Origin: JAGVLN01 sp964515755 | GTDB lineage: Bacteria > Pseudomonadota > Alphaproteobacteria > Rickettsiales > JABSSG01 | Direction: 5' to 3' | Assembly (NCBI GenBank): GCA_964515755.1 | Contig: CAZEVK010000001.1 | Span: 1 to 64,000 of the forward strand | Length of the DNA stretch: 64,000 bases | In this document: positions 52,968 through 62,225 of the stretch, piece by piece | How the letters are laid out: every line of letters begins with the position of its first letter | How positions within the stretch are numbered: position 1 is the first letter of the stretch | The notes under the pieces: model-generated | Databases searched by the model: none | Seen by the model: only the letters and a program-made list of their open reading frames with translations | Told to the model about the DNA's origin: nothing | Position numbers and translations under genes: made by a program

Positions 52968-54137
52968 ATGTTAAATTACTTTATAAAAATCATTTCAATA
53001 ATAGCTTTAATTCTTACAGTCTCAAATTCTTACGCCATTGAAACAACAGCAAAACAAGCATATCTTATAGATGCAGCAACTGGAACAGTTCTTTTTGTTA
53101 AAAATGAAGATGAAAAAATGGCTCCATCTTCAATGAGTAAATTAATGACATGTTATTTAGTTTTTGAAGCTTTAAAAACCGGTAATTTAAAATTAGAAGA
53201 AGAAATAAACGTAAGTGTAAATGCATGGAAAATGCAAGGTTCAAAAATGTTTGTTCCGGTAGATAAGAAAGTGAAAGTCGAAGACTTAATCAGAGGTGTC
53301 ATTGTCCAATCAGGAAATGATGCGTCAGTAGTATTAGCCGAAGGTATGGCAGGAAAAGAAGATGAATTTGCAAATCATCTAAATCATAAAGCTAAAGAAT
53401 TAGGAATGACTAATAGTAGCTTCAAAAATTCCACTGGTTGGCCAGATCCAGATCATTATACATCTGCAAAAGACTTAGCAAAATTAGCACAAAGCTTGAT
53501 TAATGAATTTCCAGAATATTACAAATATTTTTCAGAAAATGAGTTTACTTACAATAATATTTCACAGCCTAACCGCAATATCTTACTCAATAAAAATATA
53601 GGCGTTGATGGTTTAAAAACCGGACATACTGATATAGGTGGTTATGGAATTGTAGTTTCTGCAGTGCGTAATGACCGTCGTTTAATTTTAGTAATAAACG
53701 GTTTAAGTAGCGAAGCTGAAAGAGCTGCAGAAGCACAAAGCTTATTAAATTATGGGTTTATGAATTTTAGTAACGTTACTATAGCAAAAGCTAATGACGC
53801 TCTTGTTTTAGCCAATACATGGATGGGTACTTCCGATAAAGTTGAGCTAGTAACTAAGAAAGATATTGTTATTACTGTACCAGCAGAACATAAAAAATCT
53901 ATTAAAGGAACAATATGTTATTTATCTCCAATTTATGCACCAATTACTACTGAACAGCCTCTTGGAAAAATGAATGTTCAAATAAATGATGCTAATCATG
54001 ACTTTGAACTATTTGCGATACATGAAATGGATACATTACCTATGTACAAAAAAGTGTTGGTATGGCTTAAACATTTCTTTACGCATTGGAGTTTTTCTCC
54101 ACATAAACAAGAAGAAATTTTGCACATAGTTTACTAG
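52968..54137 (+). CDS. D-alanyl-D-alanine carboxypeptidase (PBP5/6 type)
   Basis: 389 aa. Signal peptide (IIALILTVSNSYA) then a serine-type carboxypeptidase: MAPSSMSKLMT contains SxxK (Ser near 54), QSGNDASVVLAEG the SxN, and GLKTGHT the KTG motif near 221. A C-terminal beta domain (about 280-370, VELVTKKDIVITVPAEHKK) matches PBP5_C. The end has a short amphipathic segment (YKKVLVWLKHFFTHWSF) for membrane binding. It trims pentapeptides in the periplasm. Confidence 0.95.
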   Translation: MLNYFIKIISIIALILTVSNSYAIETTAKQAYLIDAATGTVLFVKNEDEKMAPSSMSKLMTCYLVFEALKTGNLKLEEEINVSVNAWKMQGSKMFVPVDKKVKVEDLIRGVIVQSGNDASVVLAEGMAGKEDEFANHLNHKAKELGMTNSSFKNSTGWPDPDHYTSAKDLAKLAQSLINEFPEYYKYFSENEFTYNNISQPNRNILLNKNIGVDGLKTGHTDIGGYGIVVSAVRNDRRLILVINGLSSEAERAAEAQSLLNYGFMNFSNVTIAKANDALVLANTWMGTSDKVELVTKKDIVITVPAEHKKSIKGTICYLSPIYAPITTEQPLGKMNVQINDANHDFELFAIHEMDTLPMYKKVLVWLKHFFTHWSFSPHKQEEILHIVY

Positions 54138-54185
54138 AAAACACTCTTTGATTTTTGTGATAAAATATTTTCTACATGTTACAAG

Positions 54186-54219
54186 TATTATTAACTAGTT
54201 ATATAGCTAGTTAATAATA
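54186..54219. repeat. Inverted repeat between the two carboxypeptidase genes
   Basis: TATTATTAACTAG (54186-54198) and CTAGTTAATAATA (54207-54219) pair perfectly over 13 bp around TTATATAG. An AT-rich terminator for the first gene is possible (ATATTTTA follows) but the T run is short. The CTAG half-sites resemble those of the Trp-type operator at 20 kb, though the spacing differs, so binding is unlikely. Confidence 0.5.
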
Positions 54220-54320
54220 TTTTACTAGATTGCATTTTATGCTTTATCGAAACAAATTTTTGATATATCATTTTAAAAAAAGTGGCTTAGGTCGCTGTTA
54301 AGTAAATTTAGGATAACTTA

Positions 54321-55319
54321 ATGATTAGTAAGTCTAATAATAACTTTTTTATTCTTCTATGCACAATTTGTTTGCTCTTTTTTCATCAAAATGAATCTTT
54401 TGCTATTACAAAGAAAAAATTGAAAATTCCTATTCACCGTCTAGCTCAAGCTAGTTTAGTAGTAGATGCTAATACTGGAGAGGTTTTGCATCAACTCAAT
54501 GCTGACAAGCAATTACACCCAGCTTCATTAACTAAATTAATGACATGTTATATAGCTTTTGAAGCAGTTAGAAGAGGAAAACTGACTTTTAACACACAAT
54601 TACCTGTTTCAAAATACGCAGCTTCAAGGCCGAGAACAAAACTTGGTTTAAAAGCTGGCAATACAATTAGTGTAAAAGAAGCTGTCCTAAGCTTAATAGT
54701 TAAATCTGCGAATGACTCAGCAGTCGTTCTAGGAGAGGCGATTGGAAAAACAGAAAGTAATTTTGCTAGAATTATGAATAAAAGAGCAAAAGAGCTAGGT
54801 ATGCATAATACAAATTTTGTCAACGCTTCAGGCTGGCATCATCCTCAGCAAAAAACTACTGCTAAAGATATGGCTAAGATGGCGATTGCTTTAAAGCGTG
54901 ACTTTCCCGAATTTTATCCGCTATTTTCAAGAACTAGCTTCTATTATAAAAGCACAAGGCATAAAGGTCATAATTATGTAACTGAAAGCTTACATGGCGC
55001 AGAAGGAATGAAAACTGGTTATACCGCAAAATCAGGCTGGAATTTAGTAACTACTGCTAAGCGTGGATCAAAAAGTCTTGTTGGAGTTGTTTTAGGAGAA
55101 CATAATGCAAAAGTAAGAGATAGTAAAATGATCAGTTTGATTAACCATCATTTTAAAGGAGTACAAGTATTAACCAAAGATGGCTTTGATAATGATAATA
55201 ATATTAAAGAAATAGCTACTAAAATAACAACTAAAAGCAAAAAGAATGTTTTAAAAGTAAGTGCAACACAGCCTAGTTTAAAGAAGAAACGAATACCCGG
55301 CTTAGGATCAGCAGCTTAG
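54321..55319 (+). CDS. D-alanyl-D-alanine carboxypeptidase, second copy
   Basis: 332 aa. Signal peptide (FFILLCTICLLFFHQNESFA). The three active-site motifs are present: SLTKLMTCYIAFEA (SxxK near 65), VKSANDSAVVLGEA (SAN near 126) and GMKTGYT (KTG near 230). There is no PBP5_C-like domain; instead the C-terminal 60 residues are basic and disordered, ending KKKRIPGLGSAA. The paralogue upstream shares the region around LMTCY. It may act on peptidoglycan at a different site or time. Confidence 0.93.
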   Translation: MISKSNNNFFILLCTICLLFFHQNESFAITKKKLKIPIHRLAQASLVVDANTGEVLHQLNADKQLHPASLTKLMTCYIAFEAVRRGKLTFNTQLPVSKYAASRPRTKLGLKAGNTISVKEAVLSLIVKSANDSAVVLGEAIGKTESNFARIMNKRAKELGMHNTNFVNASGWHHPQQKTTAKDMAKMAIALKRDFPEFYPLFSRTSFYYKSTRHKGHNYVTESLHGAEGMKTGYTAKSGWNLVTTAKRGSKSLVGVVLGEHNAKVRDSKMISLINHHFKGVQVLTKDGFDNDNNIKEIATKITTKSKKNVLKVSATQPSLKKKRIPGLGSAA

Positions 55320-55375
55320 TATTTACAAAATCTGCCATTACTGTTAAAGTTCATTTAACTTAATTCTATTTACAT

Positions 55376-56383
55376 ATGCAAATACAATCACCAGAAAATG
55401 TTGCAAAAGCTTTTGGCAGAATTTCTAGCCATACTAATCAGACTCCATTGATTACTTCAAGTGTTTTAAATAATTACTTAGGACATGAATTAGTTTTTAA
55501 AATAGAAAGCTTTCAAAAAACAGGATCATTTAAAGTACGCGGGGTTTTAAATACCCTCCTAAATTTAAAGGAACAAAAGACACTTCCTCCGAAAATATCC
55601 GCGTATAGTACCGGAAATCATGGCTTAGCACTTGCTTGGGCTGCTCAAAAATTTAATATAAAGCTGAATCTATACTTACCTAGTTTTACAGCAAAAATTA
55701 AACAAAAAATTGCGCAAAGTTATGGTACTAATGTTATATTAACAAAAAATAGATCTGAAGCTGAAGAAAGAGCATTTACGGATGCTTTATCAACTGACTG
55801 TATGTTGATTCCACCGTCAGATCATGATGATATTATTGCAGGCGCAGGAACCTCTAGTTTTGAAGTATTGAAAGATGACCAAAATTATAATGCAATTTTT
55901 GTTCCTTGTGGTGGCGGGGGATTAGCCTCAGGCACATACTTAGCTACAAAATTATTATCTCCTAATACAATGGTCTTTGCAGGAGAGCCAAAGCAAGCAA
56001 ACGATGCTGCAATCTCTTATCGCACCAATAAAATTTTTAGATTCAAGGAATCACCTGAAACACTAGCTGATGGAGCAAGAACTTTAGGTATTACTGATCG
56101 CATATTTAATTATATAAAACTAATAAATGGCATTTTCGAAATCTCTGAAAGAGAAATTGCTTATTGGACTATGTGGACCAATCACTTACTTAAAATAGTC
56201 AGCGAACCAACTACTGCTCTTGCTACTGCTGCTGCACATAGATGGCTATCAACACAACAAGATAAAAAAAGAGTTCTAATTTTATTAACAGGTGGCAACA
56301 CAGATAACGAATCTTATCAATTAATATGGTCAAGAAACTGTTTAGACACTAACCCAAAGGATTTTAATTATGATGAAGAATAA
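55376..56383 (+). CDS. PLP-dependent threonine/serine dehydratase-like enzyme
   Basis: 335 aa, fold-type II PLP enzyme. The cofactor Lys lies in QKTGSFKVRGVLN near residue 51, AYSTGNHGLALAWAAQKF near residue 85 binds the substrate carboxyl, and the phosphate loop is PCGGGGLASGTYLATK near 185. The size and lack of a regulatory ACT domain suggest the catabolic or serine racemase group. The stop overlaps the znuA start by 14 bases. Substrate is unknown; amino-acid dehydratases or racemases are unusual but not excluded in Rickettsiales. Confidence 0.85.
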   Translation: MQIQSPENVAKAFGRISSHTNQTPLITSSVLNNYLGHELVFKIESFQKTGSFKVRGVLNTLLNLKEQKTLPPKISAYSTGNHGLALAWAAQKFNIKLNLYLPSFTAKIKQKIAQSYGTNVILTKNRSEAEERAFTDALSTDCMLIPPSDHDDIIAGAGTSSFEVLKDDQNYNAIFVPCGGGGLASGTYLATKLLSPNTMVFAGEPKQANDAAISYRTNKIFRFKESPETLADGARTLGITDRIFNYIKLINGIFEISEREIAYWTMWTNHLLKIVSEPTTALATAAAHRWLSTQQDKKRVLILLTGGNTDNESYQLIWSRNCLDTNPKDFNYDEE

Positions 56384-57299
56384 AATATTTGCTATAGCTC
56401 TCATTCTTTTATGCTTTAAAAACGCAACAGCATTTGCAAAAGAACTAACTATACTTACAACAATTAGGCCAATATATGGCTTAGTAAAAGCTGTTTCTGG
56501 AGATAAAAATCAAATTGAAATACTAGTTGATCAAAACCAATCTCCTCATGAATATAATATGAAACCATCTGACATAATAAAAATAAAATCAGCTGATCTG
56601 ATTTTTATGATTAATGATAGTTTTGAATTTAACTTATCATCTTACCTAAAGAAAAAATTACCTAAAAATAAAGTAATTAAATTTAGTCAAAACCCTCAAA
56701 TTATTCTTCTAAAAAATAGAGAAAATTTTGAGTTATTAAGTAATGATGAAAGCGATCATCACCATCACCATTCACATGACTCAGATGATTATGATATGCA
56801 TTTCTGGCTTGATCCAGATAATGCTCAAATTATGGTTAAAGAAATAGCTAACACGCTTAGTGATGCTGATCCAGAAAACTCCAAATTTTATCAAGCTAAT
56901 GCTATAAAATTTAATAACGAGATAAAAACTTTGGATAACAAATTAAAAAATATCTTCATAAAACATAATGAGCCATTTATAGTTTTGCATGATGCTTATC
57001 AATATTTTGGTAAACGTTATCATCTACAAAATGTTGGAGTAGTTATAATTAATCACAATGTAACACCTGGTATTAGAACTATGCAAGAGCTACAAAATAT
57101 TATTGAAGAAAATGATGTCAAATGTATTTTTGCCGAGCCACAATTCTCTTCTAGGATAGTAAGAAAGATAGCTGAAGAAACAAACATTCACGTAGGAATT
57201 ATTGATGTAGAATACGGTGAGGTTAATTTAAAAGAAAATGCTTATATAACATTATTAAGTAATATCGCTGAAAATATGACTAAGTGCTTCAATGAGTAA
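56370..57299 (+). CDS. znuA: Zinc ABC transporter substrate-binding protein ZnuA
   Basis: 309 aa. Signal peptide (IFAIALILLCFKNATAFA), then the metal-binding fold: LTTIRPIYGLVKAVSG, SPHEYNMKPSD with His near 57, the His/Asp loop SDHHHHHSHDSDDYDMHFWLDPDNA (residues 129-150), VLHDAYQYF with His near 205, and FAEPQFSSRIV. Such His-rich loops are typical for zinc rather than manganese. ATG codons at 56370 and 56373 are both possible. The stop abuts the stop of the convergent ksgA gene. The permease genes are not in the window. Confidence 0.93.
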   Translation: MMKNKIFAIALILLCFKNATAFAKELTILTTIRPIYGLVKAVSGDKNQIEILVDQNQSPHEYNMKPSDIIKIKSADLIFMINDSFEFNLSSYLKKKLPKNKVIKFSQNPQIILLKNRENFELLSNDESDHHHHHSHDSDDYDMHFWLDPDNAQIMVKEIANTLSDADPENSKFYQANAIKFNNEIKTLDNKLKNIFIKHNEPFIVLHDAYQYFGKRYHLQNVGVVIINHNVTPGIRTMQELQNIIEENDVKCIFAEPQFSSRIVRKIAEETNIHVGIIDVEYGEVNLKENAYITLLSNIAENMTKCFNE

Positions 57300-58127
57300 T
57301 TACTGAAGCTTCATATACTCTTTTGCAAGTCTTACAAATTGCTCAACAGATAAGTTTTCTGCACGTAAACCATCATCAATATCAGCATTTTTTAAAATTT
57401 GCTTCGCGCAATAAGTAATTTTACTCAAGCTATTGCGAATAGTTTTACGTCTTTGATTAAAAGCAGCATTACAAACTTTTTTTAACACTTCATATAGCTC
57501 TATTGAATAACCATCCCTAGTTTTTGGTATGATATTAATCACCGAAGAAGTAACTTTCGGCGGTGGAAAAAAAGCTGTTGGGCTAATATCAAATCCATGA
57601 AAAACATCAGCACTAAACTGAGTTAAAACAGATAAATTTCCATAAGATTTGCTGTTAGGTGTTGCGGTAATCCTATCTGCAACTTCTTTTTGAAACATTA
57701 AGGTTAAGCTATTGAATAAATGACTTTTATCTAACCATTTAAATAATAATGGTACAGAAATGTTATAAGGTAGATTTCCTACTAAAGTAAGCTTCTCACC
57801 TAAAGTTAAGGTTTCTTCTGAAAAATATAAAGCATCTCCTTCAATAACCGTAAGTTTATCAGAATATTTTTCTTGTAATAATTCTAATAGCTTCACAAGC
57901 TTGTGATCAAACTCTAAAGCAAAAATCATTTTTGCATCACTACTAAGGAGAGATCTGGTTAAAGCTCCTGGACCAGCACCAATCTCTAAAACATTAGCAT
58001 TTTTGATTCTTGGAACATGCTTAACTATTTTATCAGTTATGTTACTATCTAATAAAAAATTCTGCCCTAGTTTTTTTGAGGGAGAAAGTTGATAAATTTT
58101 TAGCAATTCAGAGATCTTTGGTATCAC
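57300..58127 (-). CDS. ksgA: 16S rRNA dimethyladenosine transferase KsgA/RsmA
   Basis: 275 aa with a GTG start. It methylates A1518 and A1519 (E. coli numbering) of 16S rRNA late in 30S assembly. Motifs: KKLGQNFLLDSNITDKIV, VLEIGAGPGALTRSLL (SAM motif I), NLPYNISVPLLFKWL (catalytic NLPY), MFQKEVADRI and FFPPPKVTSSVI. The C-terminal helical domain has AFNQRRKTIRNSL. Third gene of lptD-surA-ksgA. Confidence 0.97.
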   Translation of the reverse strand: MIPKISELLKIYQLSPSKKLGQNFLLDSNITDKIVKHVPRIKNANVLEIGAGPGALTRSLLSSDAKMIFALEFDHKLVKLLELLQEKYSDKLTVIEGDALYFSEETLTLGEKLTLVGNLPYNISVPLLFKWLDKSHLFNSLTLMFQKEVADRITATPNSKSYGNLSVLTQFSADVFHGFDISPTAFFPPPKVTSSVINIIPKTRDGYSIELYEVLKKVCNAAFNQRRKTIRNSLSKITYCAKQILKNADIDDGLRAENLSVEQFVRLAKEYMKLQ

Positions 58128-58133
58128 TTACTG

Positions 58134-59036
58134 TTACTTGTTATAAATCTCAATAAATGTTTTTTTACTGAGATTTTTCATGTAATAATCTGTCTGTAAC
58201 GCTACTTTCTTGTCAAATATAGAGGCTTTCAACTTTCCTATCTCATCTTGTGAAAGTCCAGAGTCTTTACCACAGAGAATAAAGAATTGCGCATTTTTAT
58301 TTGCTAAAAAAATTGGTGCTTTCTGCTCAACATTAACATTAGATAACTTATTATATAAATCCGGTTGAACATCTTTTACTTTCTTTTTAACATGAGATAA
58401 TTTTATATTATCTTTTAATTTAATTTTTTCAGCATCACTACAGCTCTTAACCTTAGAAAAAACTCTGTTTAATTCAGCTTTTTCTTCATCAGTTTGGCCA
58501 GTAGTAAATAAATAAAAATCAACATGATAATTTTTAAAATATTTGCTTTCTAAATACTCGTTTAATTCCACATTACTAACTTGAACTTTAGGAGCAATAA
58601 TATTTTCCAACATTTTATCCCATATGATACTATTCGTGATTTGTGCTAAGGCATCTGCTCTATTAATATTTTTTGACTTAAGAAAAGTATCAAACTGACC
58701 GGCAGGAATATTTTGTTGTTTTTCTACGTTAGATATTACATTATTAATTTCTTGCTCCGTAGCACTGATTTTAAGCTTTTTAGCTTCTTGTATGAAAATT
58801 TTTTCATTTATTAAAGCCTGTAATACTTGTCTTAAAAGAGCATGTTCTTCTTCACCTGTTGTGATTTCTAAATTATTTGTCGCCACAATAACATTATAAC
58901 GTTTTTGTACATTATTATAGGTAATTACGTCATCACCTACAACTGCCATTATTTTAGCTCCAGGCTCAATTTCTGCAGATGAAATTGCTACCAAACTAAT
59001 ACATACCAACATGAAATATACTACATATCTTATCAT
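58134..59036 (-). CDS. surA: SurA-like periplasmic chaperone
   Basis: 300 aa from the ATG at 59036; the open frame starts with TTG at 59051 inside lptD. The signal peptide is YVVYFMLVCISLVAISSAEIE. The N-terminal SurA domain shows IMAVVGDDVITYNNVQKRYNVI, LLRQVLQALINEKIFIQEAKKLKISATEQEINNVISNVEKQ and LAQITNSIIWDKMLENIIAPKV. The C-terminal half corresponds to a degenerate PPIase-like region (FLANKNAQFFILCG) without parvulin catalytic residues that can be recognised. It chaperones outer-membrane proteins such as LptD, encoded just upstream. Confidence 0.9.
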   Translation of the reverse strand: MIRYVVYFMLVCISLVAISSAEIEPGAKIMAVVGDDVITYNNVQKRYNVIVATNNLEITTGEEEHALLRQVLQALINEKIFIQEAKKLKISATEQEINNVISNVEKQQNIPAGQFDTFLKSKNINRADALAQITNSIIWDKMLENIIAPKVQVSNVELNEYLESKYFKNYHVDFYLFTTGQTDEEKAELNRVFSKVKSCSDAEKIKLKDNIKLSHVKKKVKDVQPDLYNKLSNVNVEQKAPIFLANKNAQFFILCGKDSGLSQDEIGKLKASIFDKKVALQTDYYMKNLSKKTFIEIYNK

Positions 59037-59040
59037 ATAA

Positions 59041-61182
59041 TTATTTATCAATACCCTTTAAATGAAAATCAAACGAAAAAGTTGTCGTCGGTTTAAAATT
59101 TCGCAATGGATTCTTAGTATAATCTTTGTTAACAGAAAATAATAAAGTTGTACAGGCCCCATTATAACCTATACTTCCTCCTGAAGCTAGAAGAAATTTT
59201 TTAGTAGAAGTGTAATTTTGTGTTGCTGTAGCACCAACTATCCACTCAGGAGTAATATTATACCAAGCACCCAAATCTGCAGACTTAATAACCCTATTAG
59301 AAAAAGACTCAGTAGTATGAGATATATAATTATATGCTACAAACCCTGCTGAAAATCTATACGGATTTTGGGTAAAATCAGCTCTTATCTCGTTTCGTCG
59401 AATAATTTTGTCCACTGGATCAAGGCGAAAACGATAATAAATATCTATCGGCTTCCATGGTTTTATTGAAAGCCTGCCTACCGCATCAGATAAGTTTCTT
59501 CTTAAACCACTATCAACAGAATAATTTAAATCTTTTCTCACTCTATAGCTTTGACCAAAAATAAAGCTATAAATTATATCGTTTGATCCTTTATAATAAC
59601 CATTTAAGCCATAAGCTCCTCTAAGGCCATTTTCAACACGATCATATCCAGCATAGCGATTTGAAGAAAATAAATTATCATCACTTATTTCTATTTCCTG
59701 GCTATCTTCATTAATAATATTACTAATAGTAGGCATATTAGGGCTTAAAATTAGATTAGCGATAGGCTCAATAAATATGCCGGGATTATTAGCGTGAATA
59801 AAAGGGTATTGCCACTGTACTTCAGCTTCAGGAATTAACCTTGCTACATTATTTGGACCGTTATTATTTTGATAATTTTGTGGAATTGCGTCTTTTTTAT
59901 GAGTAAAATTATATGCATCTCCCCTTAATCGCCTATAAACAGAAATTTGTTGACCATTTCTCGTAAAGTAAGTCTTAGACCAAATGCCAGTTGTAGAAAA
60001 TCTTTTAGTCTCTGAACCTTTTTTCCTTGAAAGACCAAGCAAATTATTATCAATTATATATTTATTACTATTACTACCAAAAAATTCCTTATGATAATCA
60101 ATCACAGGTAAAATAAAGGGCACTGTTTTTTGTTGAATTGTAGGACGTAGTTCTTGAAAATATAGTGAATTAAGTACAGCATAATCACGATTTTTGTTAT
60201 ATATAAAGTCCATTTGCGAGGTTAAATAGTTTTGATTGTCATTAAAAAAGTTACGCAAATATGACTTGTCACCTGCATATTGTAAGTTAGTGGTAAAATC
60301 CCAATCTTCATTTATTTTTGATTTACCATTTATATTAGCATAGTATCTGTTACCTTTTTCAGCTGAATTTTTAAATTTAGGATTATTGTAACTACCTTGA
60401 ACAGTATAAAGCCCATGGCGAGTTAATTGTCTATATTTAGCAATATAAAGGATTCCTTGCCTTGAGGTAAAAATTGGAGAAAATAATAAATCCTTATCAT
60501 CACTTATCCTTAAGTAATATGGAACTTGAAGTCCAGATCCATATATTGTGCTATACTTTTGCCCAGGGATTAAAAAACCGCTTCTAGGTTTTGCATTAGG
60601 AGTAAGGTGCGAAAAATATGGCGTATATAATACCGGTTTGCCATAAATTTCAAAAAAACTATGCTTATAGATAACTTTTTCCTTTTTTTGATCAATAATA
60701 ACTTTATTTGCAGCAAATTGCCATTGTGGAGCTTTATCCTCTTTACAAATAGGACAAGATGAATAGACGGCTTTTTCTAATATCATTTTGTCAGGATGAT
60801 AATAATTCCCTTTACTTGCAGTAAATATTGCATCATCCGCCATTCTAATATTAAATTTTTCTATAATGGCTTCTTTTAGATCCTGATTAATTTCTAAGTC
60901 TGTAGCATTAACCTCATTACCATTAGAATCAAGAATATAAACATTACCAATCGCATATACTTTGTGATGAGCTTTATCATAAATTACTTTATCTGCTTTG
61001 AGTAGATAGTCGTTTTTAAAAATTTCCACATTACCTTTAGCTATAACTAAATCTTGTCCTTGAACATACTCAATATCATCCGCATCAATAATAGAGTCTG
61101 TTTTGACAACATTTTGTGCGACAGCACAAAATGCTAGCAAACTGAAAACTGAAAATAACCTGGCTATTTTTGTAAAAATCAT
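59041..61182 (-). CDS. lptD: LPS-assembly outer-membrane protein LptD
   Basis: 713 aa. Signal peptide (LFSVFSLLAFCAVAQ) then the OstA/LptA-like beta-jellyroll: IDADDIEYVQGQDLVIAKGNVEIFKNDYLLKADKVIYDKAHHKVYAIGNV. The barrel domain covers about residues 200-713, with the LptD block YIAKYRQLTRHGLYTVQGSYNNP and the conserved PVLYTPYFSHLTPNAKPRSGFLIP. Cysteines at CPIC near residue 133 could take part in disulfide bonding. It inserts LPS into the outer leaflet. Presence suggests that this organism makes LPS, as Rickettsiaceae do. Confidence 0.95.
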   Translation of the reverse strand: MIFTKIARLFSVFSLLAFCAVAQNVVKTDSIIDADDIEYVQGQDLVIAKGNVEIFKNDYLLKADKVIYDKAHHKVYAIGNVYILDSNGNEVNATDLEINQDLKEAIIEKFNIRMADDAIFTASKGNYYHPDKMILEKAVYSSCPICKEDKAPQWQFAANKVIIDQKKEKVIYKHSFFEIYGKPVLYTPYFSHLTPNAKPRSGFLIPGQKYSTIYGSGLQVPYYLRISDDKDLLFSPIFTSRQGILYIAKYRQLTRHGLYTVQGSYNNPKFKNSAEKGNRYYANINGKSKINEDWDFTTNLQYAGDKSYLRNFFNDNQNYLTSQMDFIYNKNRDYAVLNSLYFQELRPTIQQKTVPFILPVIDYHKEFFGSNSNKYIIDNNLLGLSRKKGSETKRFSTTGIWSKTYFTRNGQQISVYRRLRGDAYNFTHKKDAIPQNYQNNNGPNNVARLIPEAEVQWQYPFIHANNPGIFIEPIANLILSPNMPTISNIINEDSQEIEISDDNLFSSNRYAGYDRVENGLRGAYGLNGYYKGSNDIIYSFIFGQSYRVRKDLNYSVDSGLRRNLSDAVGRLSIKPWKPIDIYYRFRLDPVDKIIRRNEIRADFTQNPYRFSAGFVAYNYISHTTESFSNRVIKSADLGAWYNITPEWIVGATATQNYTSTKKFLLASGGSIGYNGACTTLLFSVNKDYTKNPLRNFKPTTTFSFDFHLKGIDK

Positions 61183-61294
61183 GTATCAACTATAATGTTT
61201 TATAGTTGAAAATTACGCATAATGGGTGTTTAAGTCAAATAAATCTTGTAATATAAATAAGTTTATTTTATTAATTTAGCCATTCTTTCTAATT

Positions 61295-61371
61295 GCGTCC
61301 TTAGCTCAGTAGGATAGAGCAACAGATTTCTAATCTGTGGGTCAGGGGTTCGAATCCCTTAGGACGCACCA
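61295..61371 (+). tRNA. tRNA-Arg (anticodon TCT)
   Basis: 77 bases including an encoded CCA. Acceptor stem GCGTCCT/AGGACGC, D arm with AGCTCAGTAGGATAGAGC, anticodon stem CAGA/TCTG with loop TTTCTAA (anticodon TCT, decoding AGA), T arm GGGGTTCGAATCCC. It stands alone between lptD and the HD hydrolase, opposite in direction to both. Confidence 0.98.
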
Positions 61372-61586
61372 TGCTCCTCCTTTGATTTCTAAAAATAATA
61401 TGGAAATAAAAGTTTTTAGGCTTTTTAAAATGTCTAAAACATTATTAAACTAGTATTCTGAGGAATTATTGTTTTTATGTCCGCCTGAACTTATATTTCA
61501 ACCATTGCATTAAAACAGCATGGTTATGCATTATAAAAGTAGAATTAGGATCAATAATGTTTTATAGTATTAGCTTGTGTATAAAT

Positions 61587-62225
61587 TTAATATTCTACAT
61601 TACTGACTTTTAAAATATTTTTACAATGTTGATACATCTCTTCTTCTAATTTCAGTTTATTAGCGATATTTAAATTATCTACAGTATAGGCTATATGCTG
61701 AATAATACTTTTTAATGTCTCAATAACAGTTTTTCTTTGTTTATTTGCTTGCATTCCATGCACAGTTTTCAGATTATGCAGCCTATCAATAGCTTTAACT
61801 AACATTGCCTCTGTATCATCAGCTTTTATAAGGTCATTCATTATTTCTTCAATAGATAGTTTAGTTTCATTATGATTTTCATCATGTTTTATTCTAGTTA
61901 ATCTCTGAACTATTTCAGCTATTCTTGAATTAAATTCTTTGCTTATTAGTTCCACAGTACAAGCACCATCTTCAACAACATCATGAAGTATTGCAGCTAC
62001 AATTATGTTAGTACTAAATTTATATCCCATAACCATACTAGCAACAGCTAGTGGATGTGAATAATATGGCTCTCCAGTTTTTCTAAATTGCCCATCATGC
62101 CATTTCTTGGCAAATATGATAGCTTTTTCTATTAGCTTTATATTAACCCGGTGGCTCTCATGTTCAACCTTGTCTGCTATTTTATTTAGAAAGCTTCGTG
62201 CATATTTGCAATTTAGGTTATGCAT
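61587..62225 (-). CDS. RelA/SpoT-type HD hydrolase (small alarmone hydrolase-like)
   Basis: 212 aa from ATG 62225, which has a near-perfect GGGGAGGAG site at the right distance. The RSH hydrolase motifs are intact: AIIFAKKWHDGQFRKTGEPYYSHPLAVASMV (first His), VAAILHDVVEDGACTVELI (HD and ED), LTRIKHDE, and LVKAIDRLHNLKTVHGM (final Asp). There is no synthetase, TGS or ACT domain, so it is of the single-domain hydrolase type that degrades (p)ppGpp. The same frame is open upstream to 62441 and further encodes the last membrane helices of the MFS protein, so the gene was, or can still be, a transporter-hydrolase fusion of about 690 residues when frameshifts are corrected. Confidence 0.85.
   Translation of the reverse strand: MHNLNCKYARSFLNKIADKVEHESHRVNIKLIEKAIIFAKKWHDGQFRKTGEPYYSHPLAVASMVMGYKFSTNIIVAAILHDVVEDGACTVELISKEFNSRIAEIVQRLTRIKHDENHNETKLSIEEIMNDLIKADDTEAMLVKAIDRLHNLKTVHGMQANKQRKTVIETLKSIIQHIAYTVDNLNIANKLKLEEEMYQHCKNILKVSNVEY

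Noticed and set aside
54186..54219. Second Trp-type operator
   Set aside because: It has CTAG half-sites but an 8-base gap and different flanks, so it does not match the spacing of the site at 20 kb.
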